The position numbers and the translations under genes were made by a program. 64,000 nucleotides of DNA, from contig JAOTOM010004838.1 of NCBI GenBank assembly GCA_034440615.1, positions 1-64,000 of the forward strand. The letters are read 5' to 3'. Shown here piece by piece: positions 54,990-64,000 of the stretch (positions are counted from its first letter, which is position 1; every line of letters begins with the position of its first letter). Source of the stretch: Ashinkailepas kermadecensis. Its lineage: Eukaryota > Arthropoda > Thecostraca > Neolepadidae. The notes under the pieces are model-generated. The model saw only the letters and a program-made list of their open reading frames with translations. It made no database searches and was not told where the DNA came from.

Positions 54990-55748
54990 ACCCTGCTCGT
55001 TTTAGGGCTTTGTTGTGTTTTGTTTTTGTACACCGAGTATTTTTTTACGTGTCGGGGCGTTTTCCAAGATCCCGATGTGTTTCTTTAGCTCCCTGTCGTT
55101 TTGTACGTTTTGGAACCATGTTGCCTTTTGTGGCTCCAGCCTCTTTTCCAGCGCCCTTGTGCGTTCTCATCGTTCCTGTGCGCCTTGCGAGCTTGCAGTG
55201 TATTTTTCTTAGAGCTCCCGGTATGTTTATTTAGGGCTGCAACGCATGTTTTAAGGCCCTATCGCTTTTTGGGAGACTCTGTGCGCTTTGGAGGGTTAGC
55301 TGTATTTTCTGGCACCGTCGTACTATTAGGGTCCCGCTGTGTATATTTGGGGCTTCTGACGCACATTTGTGGGGCGCCAGTATGATTTTGGGGCTTCGGT
55401 GCGATTTTTTCTGGGTCCCAGCGGGATTTATCGCGCCCAGGCGCGTGGTTCCGGAGACCCAACGCCAGCTTTCTGGGCTCAACGCGATTTTTGTGGATCT
55501 TTTCTGGGTTTTTTTAAAAGTCCGAATCCCGGCCTGATTTTTCGAACCTCTGGCGTCATGTTTTTGTATCCCACCTCGATTTTTCGAGATCCGGTATGCT
55601 TTTCGGTGTCATACGCAATTTTTTAAGGCATCTGGAAAAAATATTCGGTGCAACAGAGCCATTTTCTTGACCCGGACATTTATTTGTTGGAATCTCTCCT
55701 TTTTTGGAGGGCTCCAGCTTGATTTTTTGGATACCGATCCGGTTTTGT
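54990..55748 (-). repeat. right arm of inverted duplication in copy E
   Basis: Inverted relative of 53,718-54,480, separated from it by about 500 bases. Confidence 0.85.
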
Positions 55749-56043
55749 GGTATAGGTGTAATTTCAGCAGTGTGAGGTAACTTATCAAGGGATACCAAAA
55801 GAAAACCTAAGAACTAAGTGGTGGAGTAGGGTTGAAATCCGACCAATCAGAAACCATAGTGGTAGATTAGGCCCCTCCACAGGACAATTTAGTTGATGAC
55901 TAAGTATATTATTTCGAAATGTACCTTTGACAAAATAGCGGTCGAAATCCAAGGACTTTTTAATGGGCGTAGGTGCCCCCCCCCCGCCCCCCTGCAAATC
56001 CGTTTGCCCCCTCCTGCTTGACGCAAATATAGGTACTCCACTG

Positions 56044-56483
56044 GTCCCTCAATAATTTTCCGACACATACGCCCATGGGGAAACGCCAACATTGAGGCGA
56101 CAAATTACCCCTCATAAGCATACAATACAACATCCATGCCCCATATAAAATGGGATGAATGATGTTTTTAAATGCATTTTCTTCCAACAAACTTCTTTTC
56201 TGTTATTACAGCCTGCATGATTAGAGCTTCCCAGCTTCCATACCTCCTCAGCCTCATTTACAAAACGGTACAGCACAGCGAAAACGATGGGCGTGACGGC
56301 GTGGAATTTGAAGGCTTGGATTATGTACGTACTGACATTGTTGCAGTGTTGCATTGTGATTTATGCATTGCTGTTCAATGCTTGTTCTTGCCGTGAATTT
56401 ATTCGCTAAGGATATATTTTAGCTCGTGTGACAGTTGCCTTGCAGCCAGCACGAAATGTTATAAAAATAAATACATTCCTAAG
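56044..56483. other. unassigned sequence
   Basis: AT-rich with no recognised gene. If 56,484 is a true first exon, this would be its promoter side. Confidence 0.35.
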
Positions 56484-56771
56484 ATGGCGCTCAAAAAACC
56501 AATGCAATCCACTTCTCGTTGTCACCTTTGCGAAATTGTCGTCCTTGGACTGAGAAATGGTCGTTCAAGCTTTGCTTATGACATCAAGCTGGTGGGAATA
56601 AATAACAGTAGTGATGAATCTAGCTATATTCAGTTAGACTTGGATGACTTAAAAGTGGGTTTATCAATGGCAGATATCTGTAAGATATGCTTAGCACCAG
56701 CCCCGCCAGCTCGCTGCAATCTAGAGGCCAGCGGGAAGATTCGAGAAAGCATTGTGACGATGGTTTGTTTT
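56484..56771 (+). CDS. hypothetical Cys-rich ORF, possible first exon
   Basis: ATG at 56,484 has a strong Kozak context (AAGATGGCG). The product has two CX2C pairs about 55 residues apart (CHLCEIVV near residue 14; ICKICLAP near residue 72), with acidic DLDDLK between, a spacing that could bind zinc and vaguely recalls ZAD-type fingers. A possible donor, ATG|GTTTGT, lies at about 56,762. Past it the frame runs into a hydrophobic segment and ends at 56,840. It lies in sequence not otherwise claimed by transposons. Could be a host exon; function unknown. Confidence 0.4.
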
Positions 56772-57446
56772 GGCACTTATGTATGTATCCAAATATTACT
56801 TATTTATACCCTGGTATGGCCCAGTTTTCAGCGAAAATGATTAGTGCTATTGCGTTTTGATTAAATGATGCACCATGCCAAGAACAAAAAAAACGATGAA
56901 ATCATGTTCCCCATCCTCGAACCATAGTATAAGAGCCTAAAAACAATATGAGACCATAACACAATGGAGGCCCCCTTTCGGGGAACAGGAGGCCCCCTTT
57001 CGACCTTGACCCCCCACCCCACTGGAAGGATTTCGTGGCGACGCCACTGGCTGTATGTAATCATGTGCAAACATACTGTGCCACGCACCAATTTGTGCAC
57101 AATTTGGTAATTGCTTGCCCATTGCATCATGGCTTGGTAGTAGGGGAAGAGGGGGGGGGGGTCCGAACACCTAAGACATGCAACAAATTGCTCTTCTGCT
57201 GCTCTGTATGGTCGAACCAGTATTTATATGGTGTTTGCCAAACGAAAAAAAGAAACAAGGTATCCATATACAAACAGTTCCTTTCGAGGCAAATCTTCTA
57301 ACCACTTGCAAAGAGCAACTTTAAAACAGATAATTATTTCATAGTGGTGTGCCATATTCCAAACATGAAAAAGTGGATGTGCAGGATTACTTTACTGTAG
57401 CTGTTGTGGTACAAGTTATTAATAGCAACTAAAAATACTGGTGTAA

Positions 57447-57827
57447 TTGCAAAAAAATATCAGAGGTCACTTCCTTGCAGTTTTCTTAAGTTCACTGCTC
57501 TCGGAAGCCTGCAAATGGTGCTTGAGGACTCCGCTAGCTCAGTACACAAAGAATCGGAAGAACTATGTGATCAGACATTCGTATTTGGGTAGAGAGAGGT
57601 CTATTGTTTACAAATGCCACCATCTATTTGTTATTTACATGCTGAACATGAAGTGGGAGACCTCCAAAGGTAGCTGTTCGGGAAATGGAATGTGTTCGGA
57701 TACCCCAGCTTCCCATAGGTTCCTAATTACTGGAGAAGCAAAGCTGGATATCGCTCCTAACCAGTGTTGTCCAGGTCTTTATTTTCAGGGTAAGTTTGTG
57801 CTTTTTAGGCAATATTTGAATTCTTGA
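57447..57827 (+). CDS. hypothetical ORF, possible downstream exon
   Basis: A 126-codon frame with an acceptor-like CTTCCTTGCAG at about 57,470-57,480 inside it and Cys-containing segments (SEACKWC; GSCSGNGMC). No domain recognised. Offered only because it lies 0.7 kb downstream of the Cys-rich ORF on the same strand in non-repetitive sequence. Confidence 0.2.
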   Translation: MQKNIRGHFLAVFLSSLLSEACKWCLRTPLAQYTKNRKNYVIRHSYLGRERSIVYKCHHLFVIYMLNMKWETSKGSCSGNGMCSDTPASHRFLITGEAKLDIAPNQCCPGLYFQGKFVLFRQYLNS

Positions 57828-58497
57828 CATGCCTTTCCAATGCAATGTTGATTAATGCCGTTAACATTAATCAGGAATCCCTTTTTCAGGAAAAAAAAAT
57901 TTGTGTTGCTTCTTTTTTAGCCTCCAAACTCCAAAAACCTAGGTATTTATATATAAGAAATCACAATGAAGGAAATTTGGGAAACAAATGTACAGACTGG
58001 AATTCTTCAAACTTATCTTGCAACTTCTTACCAGTGTCCTTAAAATACTTTTCCATTAACTGTGTTGAATGAAGAACAAGGGTACTTGGGAATAGTGAAA
58101 GATGGGAAGAAGACAGGATAGGCAGTCAAGCATGAAAAGCCAAAACCAGGCTTAATAATAAATAAATAAATGCATATATTTATATATTGCTTTATTTAAC
58201 CCTTTTCACCAGATATAGTATTCCAGCAGAATAATAGCCAGCCCATTCTGCATGGGATAATGATAAAAGATTCAGCCTAGGATGCAAAATATATATTTCC
58301 ATTAACTGAGTTTCCATGTCACTAGGTGAATTAATACACAGTGTACAATTGGTGCAATAGTTCAATTAAGGTACAATGGCTCTACCATTTTCATGTTAAA
58401 TCACGTTCAACATCCAGCATCCAAAATCAGTAGGTTTTAGATGATCTGTAACATAGTTCGATATAATTATACCGTTCGGCCCTCATCGTTAGAAAAG
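57828..58497. other. AT-rich unassigned sequence
   Basis: AATAAATAAATAAATG near 58,155. No gene recognised. Confidence 0.4.
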
Positions 58498-58918
58498 TTG
58501 TTATTGTTTTTTTTGTTTTTTATAAGCAAGGTAGTGTTTTTTTGTTGTTTTTTCTTCTTTTTTCTTTATTAATGATATTACACATCGACCGTCTTTCAGT
58601 TGCGACACAATAGCACACAGTACACAGTACATAATATCACAGTAGTAGTACACGCAAGCTATTTATCTTCCCATACGTTCACATTTGCGTAGTCGCCACT
58701 ACTCATCTCATTCAGTCCACGTTCCATCATATCTCTATTATTCTCGCATCTATTACAAGATCATTCATCTCAAATGTACCAGTAGATCCAGGCCCTACTA
58801 AATCCAGCCCAGATGAAACCGACTCATCCTAGCGCTCTTCGAATTGGTATTGACAGCTGATACCCAGGTTGCCTTGACACACCAGGATCGCCAGAGGTGA
58901 TCCTGTGAAACCCCCGCA

Positions 58919-61900
58919 TCACAATAACCGCATCAGACTGCCCCAGGTGCGGTGGAACTGTTCCAGCTTTCTCGCCTTCATTGCAATGCATTCATCAACT
59001 TTATATTGGTTGGAAAGCCTCGATTTAAACTCTACAAACGTCATATCTCCGATCCCATTCAGCTTCTTATTCAAAACATATTGCTTTGCAAGAAATACGA
59101 CATAGTTGACAAACTCAGGAGCATCGAAACATCCAAACAGTAAGTGCTCCGGGCAATATCTCAGTCGGTTTCTGCTCAATCTACCCAGCCTGACTATTAA
59201 CTGCCGCCAAAATGGCCCTACTGACCGACATCTCAGAAAAAAGTGGCTTATGCTGTCTTGTTCGGGACCGAACTTACATGGCGGTGAATTGACTATTTTT
59301 TTATCATACAAATCTTTTGTGTAGGTATGTATCTGTTCAATATTCGGTACTGCAGCGTCTGAAGCTTAGTCGCCACACAGCACTTATCAGGAAGATTATA
59401 AATCTGGACCCATTGTCTTTCATTGAAAATGAGGCGTTCATCAGCCCATTTGGTCTGGCAACGAGGCTTCACGGCCTTTGGGAGCTGGATCCTATGAAAG
59501 TGCTTGGTTATGATCTTCTCGAGAGCATCTATATTACCTTCAGGCATTCTGAGACCAATCTCCACTTCCCTTATTATTTCTGGCGTAAAATCGAATTGCC
59601 TACTCGACGCAATAAATTTGTTGTTTGCAATAAATAAATAGTAACGCAATAAATATTTTGTTGCAACGCAGCATAGTCAATAAATGCGCCATTTCGCACC
59701 AGGTGACCCACGTATATGATTCCTTTTAAACAAAGATTAGCAGAAAAGACCGGCGTATAGTCCGTTTTAATATAGCGGTTGTACCAAGGCTCTGGCAGAG
59801 AACGGCTTGCGGCATGTTCAACGCCTGATCGTTAGTTTTCATGTGGACGTATTCCCGGAAGAGGCATACGTAAAATTATGGAATTCCTAGCTTGAGCAAA
59901 TGATCAGTGTCGAGTTCGGTTCGCAGCATGTCATGGAGTCTGAAAGCTCCCAGTTTCGCATGTAGCAGTGCTCTCCACAACGCGCTAGTGTTATATATAA
60001 TTTTTCGGAGCCATGTTAGTCTAAGACTAGTTTTTAAAAAAAGACTCGAGGTGCAAAGCACCCAAGCCACCTAAACTAACTGGCTGACACAACACTGCTT
60101 TTTTTTACCTTAGGCGGCCTGTTTTTCCACAGGAAACCTGTAAGCTCCTTGTCAATGATACAGATGCTATCTGTCGGAATGAGTGTCGCTGCCGCCAAGT
60201 ACGAGAACTGCGAGGCTAACAATGCTTTAGTGAGCGTAATTCTACCTTTTAAACTGAGGTCTCGCTCCTTCCACATATTTATGATATTCCGCATTCGTCG
60301 ATTGCGTGGAACAAGGTTGTCCTCCGGACAATCCCGTGTGGTGGAGAAAACCAAGCCTAAATATTTCAAATCTTGCTTAGGTTCAATGTTACATATTGTA
60401 TCTAGACGCATCCGATCACGGCCCAGCCAAACAAATTCACTCTCAGAGACGTTCAGCTGCAAGCCCGAAATACGAGCTCGTATATCCAAAATCGCGCAAT
60501 AATGTTAACGTTTTGGCAGCAGATTCCTCGTTCCGCACAAACAGCGTTGTGTCGTCCGCATACTGTGACATTTTAACTTCTACTCCATTCAAGCAGATGC
60601 CAGCTATATCTGCGGACTCACGAAGCCTACAAGCGAATGTCTCTACAGCCAGCACGAACAATAATCCTGAAATAGGACATCCCTGCCTTACAGCTCTTGT
60701 CGGGATAAACCAGTTGGACGTGAAACCATTATTCAAAACAGCTAGTTCTTGTTTGTGGTACAATGATTTCACCCACTGAATGAATGAGTTTCCGAGATTG
60801 AAGCATTCAAGTACTCGAAAAAGGAATGCGTGTTCCACTGAATCGAACGCGGATGCAAAATCGAGATTCATCAATATACCAAACAGGTTTCGATCTACAC
60901 AGTAGAACATGACATTGGAAACCAACCTCAGATTGTCAGTGATATTTATCCCTCGTATAAACCCAGTTTGTTCCGGTGCTATCAGTTTTTCTGTCACGCG
61001 AGCAAGCCTTTGTGCTAAGACCTTCGCAACAATTTTATAAATAATATCCAGTAGAACGATGGGCCTCTTGTTTTTTTATCAGCCTCTGATCTCCCTTTTT
61101 TGGTATGATAATCACGTTGCCTCTCCTCTGAGTCACAAATAACTCCTCATGATCATATGCAAAGTTAATATATTCTGCTATAAGTGGTCCTGTGCTTTCG
61201 CAGAAACTAATAAAGAATTCTTTGGTGAAGCCTGAAGGGCCAGGTGTCTTGTTGTTTGACATATATTTTAAGGCACTAACACATTCTGAATCGGATATTG
61301 GACCTTCGCAGCTGTTTTTCTCAGTTTCAGTCAACCCTGGGTTGGCTAGATTGGCAAGGAAGCGGTCGCGGCATCTCTTACCGAAAGTCCTTCTGGCTGC
61401 TTTGATAAAGCACCTCAAAATAATCAGCGCAAGCCTTCAGAATATCCTTATTACCCGATACCTCAGAACTGTGATTGACAAGCAATTTTCGTATTATCCG
61501 CTCCTCGCGATCACGAGTTTGCATTTTTAGGAAATATCCTGTCGGTTTCTCGTCTTTCTCAATCCACCTGGCTCTGCTAAAGATCATTGATTTTTTTTGC
61601 TTTCTCTTCTTGTAGCACATCCCATCTACCCTTGCATGCGCTATACTCTTCCTGGCGGTCTGTTCCCTGCTGTATACTTATAATATTCCTCACTAACTGC
61701 TTCAGTAAGTCTCTCTCTTCCCTATGTCGCTGTGCAGCAAGATACTTCCCGGTAGAAATCGCGATGGCACGTATGCTCCCCAACAATACTTCAATAGCCA
61801 ACCCTTCGTTGTTAATCGTTCGGTATTTCTCAACACTACGTCTCGCCAACTCTATTTCATTTGGTGTCCTTATTCTAACCTCTTCATTCTCAAGAAGTAA

Positions 61901-62690
61901 ATTGTTAAATTTCCATATGCCGGCCCCGCACTTTCGTTGCAAAACTTAATCTCGAGTGTTAGCATGTTGTGGTCTGATCGTATGCCTGGTCTTATCTCCA
62001 TGTCCGAGATCCCTTGGTTAGACACCACAGCCTCACTGACAAAAAAAGTAATCAATACGAGACCCCTGCTCCTGTGCTGGACCTCAGCGTTCCCACGTAT
62101 AACCGTGTATGGCAGGATGAGCGTGACGCAATGCATCAATCAGTTCGAATTGATCTACAAATCTCTTAAGGGAGCTGCTTGCTTGAGATTGTGTAAATTT
62201 CGCTGTGGTGTCTAATGCAGTCAAATTAATATTGAAATCGCCGCATACAATAAACTTGGACAAATCCGTCAGACGTTGCAGGTGGTTTTCCAGACTTCTC
62301 AAGAACGCAACCTGCTGAGTCTGGTGATTATTGGTGGGGGCATATATGGCCGCTATGTGAAATACGACGTCTGCCATGCTCAGCTGTACAATGATAACCC
62401 GACCATCATTCGCTATCATTACGGGTTTGGCAAGCTTACCTACTGCTCTTGGCATGAGCAAGGCGACTCCACCTTGGCTGCCTGAATCCCCATGACTCAG
62501 GAACAATTGTGATCCCCATTCAGCACTCCAAAAACGATCATCACCTTGATTGGAGTGCGTCTCCTGCAACGCTATGATATGGTTAGGGTAGAACACATGA
62601 AAATGTCTGAATGCTGCCCTCCTTTTAGTTGTATCTCTCAGTCCCCGCACGTAGGAAGTGACGACTTGGATTCAAGCCATGCTAAAAGGG
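58919..62690 (-). pseudogene. Tx1/L1-like ORF2: endonuclease-reverse transcriptase, multiply frameshifted
   Basis: Starts near the ATG at about 62,684 with an in-frame TGA two codons later, then VVTSYVRGLRDTTKRRA. Endonuclease: IALQETHSNQGDD, CGDFNINL, RSDHNML (62,650-61,940). The L1-type linker GAGIWKFNNLLLENEE lies near 61,920. RT: QTGFIRGINITDNLRL, motif A LMNLDFASAFDSVEHAF, motif B VRQGCPISGLLF and motif C QYADDTTLFV (60,443-60,997), all intact. C-terminus: CKFGPEQDSISHFFLRC plus PFW (58,919-59,311), the CX..HX..C motif. The frame changes at least eight times. Length matches a full ORF2 of about 1,250 codons. Confidence 0.87.
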
Positions 62691-62949
62691 TGTGCTTATT
62701 TAAACAAGATCAAAAGAACTATGACAGTTATCGCCGAACATTGGATGATTACTCGGGCACGAGAGCACAACGGATATACGTTCATCGTAGGCGATGCGCT
62801 GCACAACATGAGGTGGTTTATCACGCGAGGGCAGCAGGCTCAATATTATGCACCATAAGTGAACACGGAAAACAGTACCATTGGCAGCATTCACATTCAA
62901 AGCCAGGGCCAGATTAAAATTATTCGACGAAAAAGTGGACACGGTACAC

Positions 62950-63560
62950 AGCAAACCACACCTACGCCTGCTCACCTCTCTGCTCACGTATGCTGCCATA
63001 TCGGCGAATGTCTGCGGGCGGCGCGGCTGCGGCGCGGCTGCGGCGCGGCTGCGGGCTCTCGTTTGTGGCCGCCCGCGGCGCCTCAGCGCCATCCAACGGC
63101 GACCTGCAGCCGCCGTCCGTCGCACAACCGGGCGAACCTTCCTCAGCACACGAAGAGCCAGCAGGCCCCGCCACCCCCGCCCGCCCGTCATCACCAGCCG
63201 GACCCGGCATTACCGGTCCGCGGGACGGGCCAGCAGACAGGGGCGAGTCCAGCGAACGGGAAGGCGCGGCACGGCTTGCCGCCACAGGACCGGGAACGGC
63301 CGCGTCGACAGAACGGACGTCCGTGCGCCGTTGATCCGCGTCTCCCCCGCGTCCCCGACCTCCGCGGCGCCAGCTCCCCGCCGCAGGGCATGTCCTCCCG
63401 GCGAAACCTCCAGCACCCCCGCCTCAGGCGCGGCCGGCGCAAGCCGAGCAGGGGCGGCGGCAGGCGGGGAGTGGGCAGGAGGGGGGGGGGCAGCAGAGAC
63501 GGCTTGAGTCGTCAACAGCCGCCCCCGCTCGCCCAGCTTCCCCAGCATTCCCCCCTCCTG
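62950..63560. repeat. GC-rich low-complexity spacer between ORF1 and ORF2
   Basis: Very GC-rich, with GCGGCGCGGCT repeated three times in a row at 63,018-63,052 and G runs at 63,480-63,490. Several long frames are open on both strands because of composition. No conserved protein recognised. Confidence 0.6.
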
Positions 63561-63639
63561 GTGTCTGGCGGACGGATTGGCACATGGAGCAACGGCTAGT
63601 CGCATGACGGCTTCAATGTTGTTTACCTTTGTTGGTTCT

Positions 63640-64000
63640 GTCATTGAGTTCTTGACAAAGAAAACGTCGCCGTTACTTGTGAAGGCTGCCAATATTTTCC
63701 TCTCCCTCTTGAGTTGCAGGAGATTCTGGAACGCCTCCTGGCGGCGCTGTGTAAGGGACTCAACTATATAGATTCTGGAGCCTCTAAGTTTGCGTTTAGC
63801 TCGGAATATCTGATGACGCAGAGTACCTCGGCCAGTCTCAGTGAACTTTACCAGTAGTCTTTGGTTTTTCAAGCGTTGGACGCTTTAATTTTCTGCCTGT
63901 CCACGTCGAGCTCTAAATGACGGCTAACTGTAGCCGCCAGCATTTCAATCAGGTATTCGTCTCTGAGTACATGTGGCAAATCTTGTCCCACAACGATAAG
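63640..64000 (-). pseudogene. Tx1/L1-like ORF1, C-terminal RNA-binding part, partial
   Basis: L1-ORF1-type (transposase-22-like) C-terminal region: VKFTETGRG, IFRAKRKLRGSRIYIVESL, FTSNGDVFFVKNS and NNIEAVMRL. Nucleic acid chaperone/RNA binding is the family role. A frameshift near 63,872 separates it from an upstream frame (GQDLPHVLRDEYLIEMLAA and on) that reaches the window edge. Nominal start codons inside are not real starts; the N-terminus lies outside. Confidence 0.8.

Larger units (their letters stand above)
52862..56043 (+). mobile_element. copy E: GC-block hAT-like element with internal inverted duplication
   Basis: The left end is truncated (starts within units at 52,862). The internal CAGTG site is at 53,353. 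The non-repetitive 3' segment appears as two pieces, 54,540-54,950 and 55,752-56,043, the latter ending in GGTACTCCACTG (56,032-56,043). Between them, 54,990-55,748 is an inverted copy of 53,718-54,480. Confidence 0.82.
58498..64000 (-). mobile_element. Tx1/L1-like non-LTR retrotransposon, continuing past the right edge
   Basis: Minus-strand element: ORF1 (64,000-63,640), a GC-rich spacer, ORF2 (62,690-58,919), then a 3'UTR with AATAAA near 58,570 and an A-rich tail (T-rich on the plus strand, 58,498-58,565). The 5' end is outside the window. EN and RT sequence features match L1/Tx1-type rather than I/Jockey elements, and there is no RNase H. Confidence 0.85.

Noticed and set aside
56990..57055. 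CCACTGGAAGG...GACGCCACTGG as another hAT-like MITE
   Set aside because: One end is plausible but no matching opposite end or TSD could be fixed.
62859..63599. 246-codon plus-strand Pro/Arg-rich frame
   Set aside because: Composition-driven frame in the GC-rich spacer antisense to the Tx1/L1-like element.

Overview
This is a gene-poor, repeat-dominated piece of an invertebrate animal genome. The evidence is the mix of 5'-truncated, frameshifted retrotransposons of several clades, TIR DNA transposons with target-site duplications, a Penelope-like element and minisatellites, with no densely packed intact genes and no bacterial signals. Short TTAGG-like runs near 11.5, 20.3 and 20.4 kb hint at an arthropod, but this is a weak inference. 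No intact host gene is seen. Three short stretches might be host exons or pseudo-exons: a THAP-like exon near 10.1 kb, a Cys-rich ORF near 56.5 kb and an antisense fragment near 27.8-28.1 kb.

Layout. 1-1.9 kb: a 19-bp minisatellite and unassigned sequence. 1.9-5.5 kb: a complete hAT-like non-autonomous element (TIR CAGTGGCGTACC, 8-bp near-identical TSD) whose interior is almost entirely ~20-22-bp GC-block/A-block quasi-repeats. 6.1 kb: a 31-bp-arm hairpin. 7.0-9.7 kb: reverse transcriptase/RNase H of an I/Jockey-superfamily retrotransposon (minus). 10.1 kb: THAP-like exon. 11.9-12.5 kb: gag zinc-knuckle fragment (plus), then a tRNA-like SINE candidate. 13.7-16.6 kb: a PIF/Harbinger transposon with TAA duplications and a frameshifted DDE transposase. 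17.1 and 28.4 kb: two copies of a ~550-bp dispersed repeat. 19.1-26.5 kb: an RNase H-bearing non-LTR element (minus) split inside its RNase H by a 2.3-kb hAT-like element that carries a ~270-bp satellite. 26.5-27.35 kb: 3' end of a CR1/L2-like element with a (GATT)n tail. 30.2-32.1 kb: gag plus endonuclease of another non-LTR element. 32.1-36.7, 40.4-42.75 and 52.86-56.04 kb: further copies of the GC-block hAT-like family in both orientations, one containing a large inverted duplication. 45.2-46.8 and 50.2-52.9 kb: two direct copies of a second GC-block family; in one, a ~20-bp unit has expanded. 46.8-49.55 kb: a Penelope-like element with internal inversion, GIY-YIG domain, hammerhead-like motif and a ~0.92-kb MITE inserted in it. 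58.5-64.0 kb: a Tx1/L1-like element (minus) running off the right edge.

The elements do not cooperate as a pathway; the layout records successive nested insertions. The most unusual feature is the CAGTGGCGTACC family and its relative. Together they fill roughly a quarter of the window, are built of short quasi-repeats kept in the same order from copy to copy, and produce long spurious open frames.
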